Source of the DNA: Dehalococcoidia bacterium | Lineage (GTDB): Bacteria; Chloroflexota; Dehalococcoidia; UBA3495 | Reading direction: 5' to 3' | Length of the DNA: 64,000 nucleotides | NCBI GenBank assembly: GCA_030753265.1 | Contig: JASMCQ010000047.1 | Span: forward strand, 22,277 to 86,276 | Shown here: positions 16,841 to 25,374 of the stretch, piece by piece | Layout of the letters: every line of letters begins with the position of its first letter | Position numbering within the stretch: position 1 is the first letter of the stretch | Notes under the pieces: model-generated | What the model was told of the DNA's origin: nothing | Database searches by the model: none | The model's input: the letters and a program-made list of their open reading frames with translations, nothing else | Translations under genes and position numbers: made by a program

Positions 16841-16937
16841 ACCCCGGGCCAACCTTGTTTACGAGACATCGGTCATACCTCGTTTACCAGACACCGGGCC
16901 AACTTCGTTTACAAGATGTCGGTCATACTTCGTTGCC
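16841..16937. repeat. 50-base tandem duplication
   Basis: The unit 16841-16890 (beginning ACCCCGGGCCAAC and containing GACATCGGTCATAC) is repeated with a few changes from 16891. It follows the REP cluster in the same gene-free gap. Confidence 0.75.
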
Positions 16938-17049
16938 CTTCTTCGCCGGCCCGGGCGGCAGGTCGCCGGAACATCGAATCAAGGCGTGCCCGGCCCGGCA
17001 TTCTCCGCTCACATCGTGCGGTGAGCTTCGGCTAGCCCCCTCAGGGAGT

Positions 17050-17487
17050 CTATCCGGCTGCCTGCACCATCTGTTTGACCGCCTCCAGGGCCAGCCGGTA
17101 CCCGTAGTAGCCGAAGCCATAGACCGCGCCCTTGCACACCGGCAGTATGTTGGAGACGGTGCCCCGGGCCGTCGGGTTGGACGCGTGCACTTCGATGACG
17201 GGAAACTTCACGTGGGTGATTGCCCCGCGCAGCGGCCCCGTGCCCGTGGTGTAGCCGGCAGGGTTGATCAGGGCGGCGTCGAAGTTCCGGTCGTCGGCGT
17301 CGTAGAGGGCGTTGATCACCTCGCCCTCGATGTTGGAGTGGAACATTTCCACCTCCAGCCCCAGACTCGCGGCATCGGCCCGAATCTGATCGTTGATCTG
17401 GTCCAGTGTCGTGGTGCCGAAGATGTCAACCTGAACCTTGCCCCGCATGTTCATGCCAGCGCCCTGGATCACGAGTACCTTGGTCAT
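17050..17487 (-). CDS. Type II 3-dehydroquinate dehydratase-like (AroQ fold) protein lacking key catalytic residues
   Basis: A 145-aa protein with the AroQ fold and almost unchanged numbering: FHSNIEGE (49-56), LINPAGYT (73-80), PVIEVHASNPTAR (96-108) and GFGYYGYRLALEA. True AroQ dehydrates 3-dehydroquinate using a Tyr and an Arg on the lid loop. Here the lid reads NMRGKVQVDIFG, so Arg becomes Val18 and Tyr becomes Phe23; His81 is Thr and Arg112 is Ser, whereas Asn75, Glu99, His101 and Arg108 remain. It is therefore unlikely to be a dehydroquinase and may bind or transform another small carbonyl compound. It has a strong AAGGAGG ribosome site and lies downstream of a protoglobin gene on the same strand. 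Confidence 0.85.
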   Translation of the reverse strand: MTKVLVIQGAGMNMRGKVQVDIFGTTTLDQINDQIRADAASLGLEVEMFHSNIEGEVINALYDADDRNFDAALINPAGYTTGTGPLRGAITHVKFPVIEVHASNPTARGTVSNILPVCKGAVYGFGYYGYRLALEAVKQMVQAAG

Positions 17488-17532
17488 GGATAAGCGCCTC
17501 CTTAAGTCTTGGCTTGTGGTGGTGAAGGATGC

Positions 17533-18090
17533 CTAAGGGTTGGGTTTCGTCTCGGGCTCGGTTGGCGTGTCGGTCATGTACCCCGCCAGCAAGATGTCCA
17601 TCTGGACCATCAGCAGCTTGTTCCAGGCGATGGATGCCCTTAGGGCAAGGTCCGGGTTCTTCATCTCCCTGCCGAGCAACTCGCCGAGGGCCGTCTGTAC
17701 GAACGACATGGAGCCCACCATGAACCGGCCGGGTATGGAGCCCAGGTGCGCCCGGTGGGACGGGGGATGGCTGTGAACGACGCCGGTGGCCAGCACCTGT
17801 ATCGGGATGTCCGCGTCAATCTTGAAGTCGATGGACCCGCGCAGCCAGCGGCCGAGGCTGGCCTTGCGCCGTACCAAGCGCTCCTCATCGATCTCTCCAC
17901 GCTCGTCCTCGAAGAATTTTCGGGCTTCGGGGAAGCGCAAGAAGTTGTCGTAGACCGCTGCGGTAATCTCCTCCACATGGTCCAGGACCACCGGTTTGGT
18001 AGACTGCACCAGCTCCAATTCGGCACGGCCAAGGCCGACGAACTGGGCCACTTCCTTCATCCGCGCGGGCCAATCGACGATATTTGGCAT
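17533..18090 (-). CDS. Protoglobin-domain heme protein
   Basis: The start is the ATG at 18090, which has AGGAGG just upstream; the longer open frame before it is not supported. The 185-aa product is a single protoglobin domain: helices from VGLGRAELELVQSTKP onward, TAAVYDNFLRFPEARKFF, and RAHLGSIPGRFMVGSM with His115 as probable proximal heme ligand. No methyl-accepting, GGDEF or kinase domain follows, so it is a free-standing globin that could bind O2, CO or NO. The C-terminus is a short Pro/Glu/Thr tail. It lies 45 bases upstream of the AroQ-like gene, perhaps in one transcript. Confidence 0.82.
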   Translation of the reverse strand: MPNIVDWPARMKEVAQFVGLGRAELELVQSTKPVVLDHVEEITAAVYDNFLRFPEARKFFEDERGEIDEERLVRRKASLGRWLRGSIDFKIDADIPIQVLATGVVHSHPPSHRAHLGSIPGRFMVGSMSFVQTALGELLGREMKNPDLALRASIAWNKLLMVQMDILLAGYMTDTPTEPETKPNP

Positions 18091-18521
18091 ATGTCCTCCT
18101 GCTGCGGTTGCGGCGGCGCCTCCGGCCCCGGCCACCGGCAAATAGCCCCTTCTTATGGTGAAGGGTTTACTGGTTTCACAAAATAGCACAAGTTGGGGCT
18201 TTTTTGAACCGGGCCTGAATCTCAGCCTGGACCTGGCCATTTTTCGAGATGGCACCGGCGCTTGGAGACAGGGTGAACCTCTGCCTGGCTCCATAAGTCG
18301 ACGGTCACAGCATCCGGCTCCCGTTCGCCGCCGCGGCTTTACCGCTCGCCCAATAGCCCGGCACTGGACTGGCAACGACCGCGTGACGCGTATCGATAGA
18401 AAGGGCTGGGTGTCCTTGACACCCGTCGGCAGAGGATAGTTAACTGGAACTTGCCCGGTCCTTCGAACCAGTCCCCTGCGAAACAATTGGCGCAGGGCAA
18501 TCCCTACAAGTAGAGGCCGCC
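18091..18521. other. Intergenic region between divergent genes
   Basis: No gene is supported in these 431 bases. The minus strand is GC-rich and can form several local stems upstream of the protoglobin gene, but I could not match it to a known riboswitch class. Confidence 0.45.
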
Positions 18522-19331
18522 GTGGCCCATGGCAAACCAAATGACAGAGTGACCACCTGGGACATCGACCCTGGGTCGCTCCCGGTGCCGCTGATAATTG
18601 CCCACCGGGGTGATGTCAAAGAGGCGCCGGAAAACACCATACCCGCCTTTCATCGGGCCCTGGCCGCCGGGGCCGATGGGATTGAGCTGGATGTCCGGCT
18701 GACCCGCGACGGCCGATTGGTGGTGTTCCACGACCGGTACCTTGACCGGACCAGCGACGGGCACGGCCCACTGAATCACCGCACGTTTAGCGAGATTCGC
18801 GCCCTGGATGTCGGCGCCTGGTTCAGCCCGGCCTTCCGGGGCGAGACGGCGCCGACCCTGGACGAGGTGTTCGAAGCCCTGCCCCATGACTACCTGCTCA
18901 ATGTTGAGATGAAGGTGGTCATCAAAGGCATGCGCTCGATTGCCCACCGGGTGGCTGAGACGGTACGCCGGCACCGGCGCTGGGACAGCACCCTGGTGGC
19001 CAGCTTCAACCCCGTGGCCCTATACCACCTGCGGCGGATGGAACCGCGGATTGCCCGAGGCTACATCTGGTCGAAGAAACATCCCTATCCCATCCGGTCG
19101 CGGTGGCTCAGCCCCTTGGTGCAGGCCCACTGGTACGACCCGGCTGACGAAACCTACAGCCTACAGGCTCAGCGCAGATTTCAGCGCCGGGGCGGACGCG
19201 TGCTGGCCTGGGACGTGGATTTTGGCCGCGACCTGGAAAAGATGGCGGCGGTGCACCTGGATGCCGTGGTCACCGATGACCTGGCGAACATGGTCGGGCG
19301 GAAGCGGGACCTGGCCCGCCGGCTGGCCTAG
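18522..19331 (+). CDS. Glycerophosphodiester phosphodiesterase (GDPD family)
   Basis: A 269-aa enzyme started at the GTG 18522, ahead of LIIAHRGD. GDPD enzymes hydrolyse glycerophosphodiesters to glycerol-3-phosphate and an alcohol. The catalytic and metal-binding set is present: His28-Arg29, Glu37-Asn38-Thr39, Glu55 and Asp57 in GIELDVRLT, His70 in VVFHDRYLDRT and Glu133 in NVEMK. The C-terminal VLAWDVDF and DAVVTDD segments complete the TIM barrel. There is no signal peptide, so it should be cytoplasmic and serve phospholipid turnover. Confidence 0.9.
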   Translation: MAHGKPNDRVTTWDIDPGSLPVPLIIAHRGDVKEAPENTIPAFHRALAAGADGIELDVRLTRDGRLVVFHDRYLDRTSDGHGPLNHRTFSEIRALDVGAWFSPAFRGETAPTLDEVFEALPHDYLLNVEMKVVIKGMRSIAHRVAETVRRHRRWDSTLVASFNPVALYHLRRMEPRIARGYIWSKKHPYPIRSRWLSPLVQAHWYDPADETYSLQAQRRFQRRGGRVLAWDVDFGRDLEKMAAVHLDAVVTDDLANMVGRKRDLARRLA

Positions 19332-19403
19332 TTCCGCCGGTCCCCATTTGCATTTCGAAGACCGGCGGACTATCCGGACGACGGGCGTCTAGGGTGGGTT
19401 AGT

Positions 19404-19646
19404 CTAGCTGGAGGCGACCACATCGCGTTCCGAGGGAGTCTGGACCACCTCGGGGTGGCGGCCGTTCGCCTTGGCCCGGCGCCAGGCCGCGAAGCGGTCC
19501 CCGGCCTTTCCACGGACAGTGTCCAGACGGCCGGCGATGACGTGCCGGGTTTCCTTTCCGGGCTTCGGAGCCAGCAACATCCCGGCCACGGCCCCGGCCA
19601 ATGCTCCGGCGAACAAACCTGCGGCGACCTTGTTTCCTGTAGTCAT
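19404..19646 (-). CDS. YtxH domain small protein
   Basis: An 80-aa protein with the YtxH pattern: Lys after a short start, then one Gly/Ala-rich membrane segment (GLFAGALAGAVAGMLLAPKPG) followed by a charged helix with KETR. The ATG at 19646 is chosen because GAGGAGG lies seven bases before it; another ATG at 19652 is almost on top of that site. YtxH proteins are often stress-related small membrane proteins with no enzymatic role. Confidence 0.72.
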   Translation of the reverse strand: MTTGNKVAAGLFAGALAGAVAGMLLAPKPGKETRHVIAGRLDTVRGKAGDRFAAWRRAKANGRHPEVVQTPSERDVVASS

Positions 19647-20138
19647 ATCCATCCCTCCTCTATGTTCTGCGGCCGGGTTGCGGCCCTTTCTAATCCCTAT
19701 GACGTTCCCGCGGCCAAAAAGGTTCCGGCGTCTTCCCGACGACCCGTCTGAGATTTGAAGCACCTGATTGGCATACCATTCACTGTATAAAGCATCGCGC
19801 CCTGCGTCATCGGCAGGACTGATGAACTCTGCCTCGGCGAAAAGGGCCAGGGATTAGTAGGCCGTTTTACCGGGCCGGCCTGGTACTTTTGGGCTCGAAG
19901 CATCCTCCGCCGGGCCAAACCCGTGTGCGAGCACCTGTGACGGCATCTGTTCTGGCGGCGTTGAATTTGGTAAAATATAACTTGGATTAATCTGTCTTCC
20001 GAGTTTTCCAAAACCAGACCGGGACCGTCATCCCGACCCCGGAGATGCTGGAACGCCCATTCTCAAAGCCGTTGGGTGGTGACATATGCCGGGTCCACGG
20101 AGACCTGTCGACCGACTTCTGGGCCGCCGCGGCCTTAG
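19647..20138. other. Intergenic region upstream of dnaG
   Basis: I see no gene here. The stretch holds a candidate extended -10 element at 19968-19976 and otherwise only unsupported short frames. Confidence 0.5.
19968..19976 (+). promoter_or_regulatory. Candidate extended -10 promoter of dnaG-rpoD
   Basis: TGGTAAAAT fits an extended -10 element; no good -35 is seen. It lies 163 bases before the dnaG start and is the only promoter-like site in the gap. Confidence 0.4.
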
Positions 20139-21980
20139 ATGACCGTCGTCGACGACATCAAAGGACGGCTGGATATTCTGGAAGTGGTCTCCCAGCACGT
20201 TCCCCTGAACCGTGCGGGCCGCAGCTATCGGGCGAACTGTCCTTTTCACCAGGAAAAGACCCCCTCCTTCTACGTTTTCCCCGACCGTCAGACCTGGCGG
20301 TGCTTCGGGGCTTGCGCGGACGGCGGCGATCTGTTTTCTTTCGTCATGCGGGCGGGGAACCTGGAGTTCGCTGAAGCCCTGAAGCGGCTGGCCCAGCAGG
20401 CCGGGATTGCCTTGCCCAACCGGGAGCGCCGATCCCAGCAGCAAGGTGCGTTTCAGATTAACGAAGCTGCCCGTAAGTATTACCAGGAGGTTTTGGCCTC
20501 CAACCAGGGCGCCGAGGCCCGAGCCTACCTGGACCGAAGGAAACTGTCCGCCCAGTCTATCGACGCCTTCGAGTTGGGCCTCAGCCCCCGAGACGGGGAG
20601 TCGCTGAAAAACTACCTGGGCAAGCTGGGGTACTCCCCGGAGCAGTTGGCCCAGGCCGGAGTGGTTCGCGTTTCGGACAATGGGTGGCCCCGAGACCTGT
20701 TCCGAGGCCGGCTGATGATACCCATCAGGAACGGCCAGGGGGAGTTGTGCGGCTTTGGGGGACGGACGCTGGACCAGACGAACCCCAAGTACCTAAACTC
20801 GCCTAGGAGCCCGGTTTTCGATAAGAGCCGGCTCCTGTACGCTCTCTATTTGGCCAAGGAAGAGGCTGGTTCCAAGGGACTGGTGGTAGTTGAAGGGTAC
20901 ATGGATGCCATAGCCGCCCACGAACATGGGTTCCGCAATGTGGTGGCCTCGATGGGGACGGCCCTCACCGAGCACCAGGTGGCCGCTATTCACCGTCTCA
21001 CCAACAGCGTCACCATGGCCCTGGATGCCGATACTGCCGGCCAACAAGCTACTCTGCGCAGCCTGGAAACCTCCTGGAAGGCCATCCAGACCAGGGAAGC
21101 GGGCACCGCCCGCGGCATCACCATGTACCGGCGGGAGGAAATGCCGGAGATCAAGATCGCAGTGTTGCCCCAGGGCCAGGACCCGGACGAGGTCATCCGG
21201 CGGTCCCCCGAAGAGTGGGTCCGGCTGGTGGACGGCGGCATGCCCCTGATGGCTTATGTGTTTGACGCCCTATCGGCCCAGGTGGACCCAACGACCCCCC
21301 AGGGCAAGGCGCGGATGGTGGAACTGCTGTTTCCGTTGATCGCCGCGGTGCCGGAACCTACCCAGCAGGACCATTACTTCCAGGAGTTGGCCGACCGTCT
21401 GGGCGTCACCCAGGAGACCCTGCGGGCCACCATCGGAAGGCCCACGGCGGCCCGGCGGCGTCACGGCGCGGCTTCCCAGACTCGGGCGGCGACGCCGTCG
21501 CCCTTCGCCAAACTGGACCGGGATCCGGTGGAAGACTATTGCCTGGCTCTGTTGCTGGGACACGAGGAGATAGAAGAAGTAGCGGGCGACCTGCGGCCCG
21601 AGTACTTTCGCCGGCTGGAGAACCGGGAGATATTCAACCAGTGGGTGCGGGTGGGCCAAGGCCACCGAGGCGAGGATTCGCTGGCGCCCCTCCGGGCCAT
21701 CCTCGATGAGGAATTGACTGAGCACTTGGAGTCCCTGGCCCAAAAAGTGTTCCCGCCGCTGGACCAGTCTCACCGCGTGGCGGCCTTCCAGGACGCGGTC
21801 CGTCGCCTGGAGGAACGGCACCTCCGGGAGTTGAAGGTGGAGGAGCAGATGAAGTTTACCGAAGCCCCTCCGGACCTGCTGGAAGAGTCTCACCAGGAAG
21901 TTCTTGAGGTAAACCAACGATTGAAGAGAAATCAGGATATGCGCGGCTCGCTGGCGCATGACATTTTACGAGGTGGGTGA
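20139..21980 (+). CDS. dnaG: DNA primase DnaG
   Basis: A 613-aa bacterial primase that makes RNA primers at the replication fork. The N-terminal zinc-binding domain has Cys34, His37, Cys55 and Cys59 in [12 protein letters not shown] and [11 protein letters not shown]. The TOPRIM core shows [17 protein letters not shown], then [10 protein letters not shown] with the acidic metal ligands. The C-terminal helical domain, which contacts the replicative helicase DnaB, is present. rpoD starts eight bases after the stop, the same macromolecular-synthesis arrangement known in many bacteria. Confidence 0.97.
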   Translation: MTVVDDIKGRLDILEVVSQHVPLNRAGRSYRANCPFHQEKTPSFYVFPDRQTWRCFGACADGGDLFSFVMRAGNLEFAEALKRLAQQAGIALPNRERRSQQQGAFQINEAARKYYQEVLASNQGAEARAYLDRRKLSAQSIDAFELGLSPRDGESLKNYLGKLGYSPEQLAQAGVVRVSDNGWPRDLFRGRLMIPIRNGQGELCGFGGRTLDQTNPKYLNSPRSPVFDKSRLLYALYLAKEEAGSKGLVVVEGYMDAIAAHEHGFRNVVASMGTALTEHQVAAIHRLTNSVTMALDADTAGQQATLRSLETSWKAIQTREAGTARGITMYRREEMPEIKIAVLPQGQDPDEVIRRSPEEWVRLVDGGMPLMAYVFDALSAQVDPTTPQGKARMVELLFPLIAAVPEPTQQDHYFQELADRLGVTQETLRATIGRPTAARRRHGAASQTRAATPSPFAKLDRDPVEDYCLALLLGHEEIEEVAGDLRPEYFRRLENREIFNQWVRVGQGHRGEDSLAPLRAILDEELTEHLESLAQKVFPPLDQSHRVAAFQDAVRRLEERHLRELKVEEQMKFTEAPPDLLEESHQEVLEVNQRLKRNQDMRGSLAHDILRGG

Positions 21981-21987
21981 CTATTTC

Positions 21988-23562
21988 ATGGCACGACGCA
22001 GTAACGGCCGGGAACTCAGTTCGGAGGATCTTGTGGAAAAGGGAGAGGAGCCCGAGGAGGGCACCAATCTCCGGGAGATCATCCAAGGAGTGAAGGGGAC
22101 CGACGACGAAGGCTTGGGCGAGGCGGGCGGCGCCCCCCGGCAAACGTCGGATCTGGCCGTGGAGGCGGTCGACGAACCGTGGGAGGAACCGACCGTTCGA
22201 AGCGCCGTGGCCGGCGCAACCCCAGACGGGCTGGGAGGGGTGGAGAACGAGGAGCCGGACTGGGAACCCGAAGCGGAGACGCTGGAGGTGTTGGACGACC
22301 CCGTCCGGATGTACTTGCGGGAGATAGGGCGGGTCCGCCTGCTAACGTCCACCGACGAGCGGGTCCTGGCCCGCAAGATAGAGGGCGGTAAGCACCTGCA
22401 GGGCCTGCAAACGGAACTCGTTGCCCTGGAAGGGCGCCCGCCCCGGTCCTGGGAAATCACCCGGGCGCTGTTGCGCCGGTTGGTGGCGGCTTCACCACTG
22501 GTCGTGGCCCTCAGCGAGCAGGTGGGTCTGCCCCATAACCTGACCCTTTCCCAGGTAACCGACCATCCCAAGCTTCGGGCCGCCATCGACGCCGGGTTGA
22601 ACGTGGACATGATCGCCGCCGTCGGCGAGTCCCTGGGCGAGTACCCGGAAAGCATCTACGGGCGGGTTATCAACCTCTCCTTGAGCAGCTGGCTGCTTCC
22701 CCCCGACGCCATCGACGTGTTGGAGGACTGTACCCTCGACCAGTTGGGTACTGCCTTGAGTCTGCCGGAATGCTCCGCCGAGCTACAGCAACTGGATACC
22801 CTGTTCCGGGCCTACTTCAAGCGTATCGATGCCGAAAGCGACCGGGCCCAGGCCCATCTGACCGAAGCCAACCTGCGGCTGGTGGTGAGCGTGGCCAAGA
22901 AATACATCGGCCGGGGCATGGCGCTGTTGGACATGATCCAGGAGGGCAACATCGGCTTGATCCGGGCGGTTGAAAAGTTCGACTACCGCAAGGGCTACAA
23001 GTTCAGCACCTATGCTACCTGGTGGATCCGGCAGGCCATCACCCGGGCCATCGCCGACCAGGCCAGGACCATCCGCATCCCGGTCCACATGGTGGAAACC
23101 ATCAACAAACTGATGCGGCAACATCGTAGGCTGCTCCAGGAGTACGGCCGGGAACCCACGCCGGAGGAGATCGGCCTGGCCATGGAGATCGGCCCGGAAA
23201 AGGTGGAGGAGATCCTGAAAATCTCCCAGGAGCCCGTTTCCCTGGAAACACCCATAGGGGAAGAAGAAGACTCCCATCTGGGGGACTTTATCGAAGACCG
23301 GAACGCGCCGGCGCCGGCCGATGCCGCCTCTTTCCAGCTTCTGAAAGAGCAAGTGGACGAGGTGCTCCACACCCTGACCGAACGGGAAGCCCGGGTCTTG
23401 CAGCTGCGGTTCGGCCTTGAAGACGGCCGCAGCCGCACCTTGGAAGAGGTCGGCCGGGAATTTGGGGTGACTCGGGAGCGGATCCGCCAAATCGAAGCCA
23501 AGGCGCTACGAAAGTTGCGCCATCCCACCCGCTCGCGCAAACTCAGAGACTTCCTGGAGTAG
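21988..23562 (+). CDS. rpoD: Primary sigma factor RpoD (sigma-70, SigA)
   Basis: A 524-aa group 1 sigma factor from the ATG at 21988, ahead of which lies a GAGGTGGGTGA ribosome site; the frame is open 30 bases further but inside dnaG. After an acidic N-terminal region come region 1.2 ([17 protein letters not shown]), region 2 with core-binding and -10 recognition ([20 protein letters not shown] and [14 protein letters not shown]), region 3 ([17 protein letters not shown]) and region 4 with [16 protein letters not shown] and the helix-turn-helix [18 protein letters not shown]. The non-conserved stretch between 1.2 and 2 is moderate in length. It probably reads the extended -10 promoters found in this window. 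Confidence 0.97.
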   Translation: MARRSNGRELSSEDLVEKGEEPEEGTNLREIIQGVKGTDDEGLGEAGGAPRQTSDLAVEAVDEPWEEPTVRSAVAGATPDGLGGVENEEPDWEPEAETLEVLDDPVRMYLREIGRVRLLTSTDERVLARKIEGGKHLQGLQTELVALEGRPPRSWEITRALLRRLVAASPLVVALSEQVGLPHNLTLSQVTDHPKLRAAIDAGLNVDMIAAVGESLGEYPESIYGRVINLSLSSWLLPPDAIDVLEDCTLDQLGTALSLPECSAELQQLDTLFRAYFKRIDAESDRAQAHLTEANLRLVVSVAKKYIGRGMALLDMIQEGNIGLIRAVEKFDYRKGYKFSTYATWWIRQAITRAIADQARTIRIPVHMVETINKLMRQHRRLLQEYGREPTPEEIGLAMEIGPEKVEEILKISQEPVSLETPIGEEEDSHLGDFIEDRNAPAPADAASFQLLKEQVDEVLHTLTEREARVLQLRFGLEDGRSRTLEEVGREFGVTRERIRQIEAKALRKLRHPTRSRKLRDFLE

Positions 23563-23658
23563 GCGAAGCCGGGCCTTCGGCCGGTGAGGGGGCCGGGGAG
23601 ACGGCAAGGGGTACCGTAAGACCCTCAACAAAGTGGCTAATGGCCGCATTGGTTTTGC

Positions 23659-23688
23659 TTGTAACTCGGAAATCGTGGGTGCTATACT
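23659..23688 (+). promoter_or_regulatory. Predicted promoter of the small zinc-ribbon gene
   Basis: TTGTAA (23659-23664), an 18-base spacer and TATACT (23683-23688) with an upstream TG (TGCTATACT) give a strong extended -10 promoter 32 bases before the GTG start at 23720. Confidence 0.7.
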
Positions 23689-23719
23689 CGTCCCGAATAC
23701 GATTTGGGAGGAGGATCAC

Positions 23720-23932
23720 GTGGAAGAGTGGGGGATACCCAAATGTCTCAAGTGCGACGTTGGCTCATTGGTTCCGCTGTCCGATTACGGCGGTCAGGGC
23801 GCGTCAGTTCATTACAAAGCATGGGTCTGCATCAATCCGGGTTGTGGCTTCAACCTCAAGATTCGTAACGGTGACATCTACCTGAACGAGCCAATTTCCC
23901 CCGGCGGCATGTCCCCTTCGCGGGTCCGGTAG
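23720..23932 (+). CDS. Small zinc-ribbon protein
   Basis: A 70-aa protein started at the GTG 23720, which has GGGAGGAGG ten bases upstream and a promoter before that; an upstream ATG at 23633 would place the promoter inside the gene and is rejected. It has two Cys pairs, CLKC and CINPGC, spaced as in a four-Cys zinc ribbon, and the motif VHYKAWVCINPGCGF. The function is unknown; such proteins may bind nucleic acid or act in transcription or translation. It stands alone between rpoD and a sortase gene. Confidence 0.75.
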   Translation: MEEWGIPKCLKCDVGSLVPLSDYGGQGASVHYKAWVCINPGCGFNLKIRNGDIYLNEPISPGGMSPSRVR

Positions 23933-24079
23933 CACTCATCGGGCCTGGCCCGTCGGTGCCGGGCTCCCCAAACACCCCCGGGTCTCTTCGGTTGTGGGAA
24001 GTGCGGGGCTCCACAAAGACCAAGTGCGAAAGCTGATCTTCACCGATTCGTTTTCTCATTTCAGGGTGAAGGAGGCGCC

Positions 24080-25060
24080 ATGGAAGCTGGTTACGACTAC
24101 CTGTTATTGCGCGGGCGCCTACAGCGGCGGTTCTTCAAATACTCAGGAATATTCGTTCTTCTTTTGGGTGTGGCGCTGCTGGCGACCGGTGGGGCATATT
24201 ACGGCTATGCGGCCCGGGCCGGGGCCGATCTGGACAACCTGAACGTCAGCGTGCCTGGCGTGCTCGCGGACCGGCCATCGGCCGCCCTGGAAGACGCGGG
24301 CCAAGGCTCTCTTACCGCTCCGGGCTCCGGCGCGGGAGCAGAGCTGGGCGGGCCGGAAACCGCCGGCGCGGCGTTGCTGGCGGCTTCCAAGGATGGCCGG
24401 GCCCCGGCGTTGGAGGGGTCAGCCATGCTGCTGCCCGCGATCTCCGCCGCCGCCATCCGCAGCCAGCGGCTGTATCCGGGCGAATCGTTGGAGGCTGCCT
24501 CCTGGAGCAACCCCCTGGGATACGAGCCGCCATCCTATCGGGAGCAACTCCTGCTTCAGGGATTCACCCCGGTCGAATTCGGCCTGGCCGTGCCCGGAGA
24601 CCGGTTGTCGGCCGCCGGCCGGATCATCGTGCCCTCCATCGGCGTCGACTCGGCTGTTTCCGAGTTGGCGATACTGGACCCGAGCGGAAGCCGGGCCTAC
24701 GAGACCCCGAGCAACGTCGTGGGGCATATCCCGGAGACCGCCAACGCGGGGGAAGCCGGAAGCTCCTGGTTTTTCGGCCATACGGAAAGCCCCACGTTGG
24801 GAGAGGGCTCGGTCTTCTTCGACCTGCGCAAGATTCCCGGCAAGCTTCGTGACGGGGAAGAGGTCTTCATTGTCACGGACAACGGCCAGGAGCAATACCT
24901 GTACCGGGCCACGTCGACTCAGGTGATGCCGCAGGACGACATGAAGCTGTACGACACGGGCCGGGCCACCATCCACCTGGTTTCCTGCGTGCCTCGCCTG
25001 GTCTACGACCACCGGCTGGTGGTTACCGGCGAACTGATCGCCTGGAAAAGCACGACCTGA
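24080..25060 (+). CDS. Sortase (class D/E-like), membrane-anchored
   Basis: A 326-aa protein with a strong GAAGGAGG ribosome site. It has a short cytoplasmic start, one membrane helix (about residues 22-47), a long Ala/Gly-rich linker, and a C-terminal sortase domain beginning near GRIIVPSIGVDSAV. The catalytic triad is visible: His234 in FFGHT, Cys303 in HLVSCVPR and Arg312. Sortases cut a C-terminal signal of the LPxTG type and join the protein to another molecule. No sorting signal was noticed in this window, so its substrate is elsewhere. In a lineage without thick Gram-positive walls its target surface is not obvious. Confidence 0.87.
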   Translation: MEAGYDYLLLRGRLQRRFFKYSGIFVLLLGVALLATGGAYYGYAARAGADLDNLNVSVPGVLADRPSAALEDAGQGSLTAPGSGAGAELGGPETAGAALLAASKDGRAPALEGSAMLLPAISAAAIRSQRLYPGESLEAASWSNPLGYEPPSYREQLLLQGFTPVEFGLAVPGDRLSAAGRIIVPSIGVDSAVSELAILDPSGSRAYETPSNVVGHIPETANAGEAGSSWFFGHTESPTLGEGSVFFDLRKIPGKLRDGEEVFIVTDNGQEQYLYRATSTQVMPQDDMKLYDTGRATIHLVSCVPRLVYDHRLVVTGELIAWKSTT

Positions 25061-25374
25061 CCCCGTGCCGCCGCTTCGGCGCTCGATAGGGTTGAGGCCT
25101 GGTTGAGGCCCTCCTAACCGAGGGGGCGCACCCTTCGGCAAGCTCCGGAGGACGAGTCCGCAAACTACCAAGGCCCGCCGGTATGACGGCCTGGATGCGG
25201 GCGCGCCCATTCTCCACGGCCAACCGCCCCGCCACTCGCCGCGCTAGCTGCCGCCTGTAATACTCTCGGGCCCAACATTCGGCGGCTGGAAAGCCCTTGT
25301 GCTGCCAACCCAACAAGTGGTAAAAAGACCGGGTGCAGAGCAATCGCAAGTTGGACCAGGCATGAGGAGGCGTT
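25061..25374. other. Intergenic region upstream of the second grdB-like gene
   Basis: No gene is seen in these 314 bases. The only clear signal is the GAGGAGG ribosome site just before the GTG at 25375. Confidence 0.5.

Noticed and set aside
17050..17487. Calling this gene aroQ
   Set aside because: The lid Tyr and Arg and two further active-site residues are replaced, so the standard gene symbol would mislead.
18091..18521. Possible riboswitch upstream of the protoglobin gene
   Set aside because: Some stems can be drawn on the minus strand, but no conserved core of a known class could be matched by eye. A covariance-model search would be needed.
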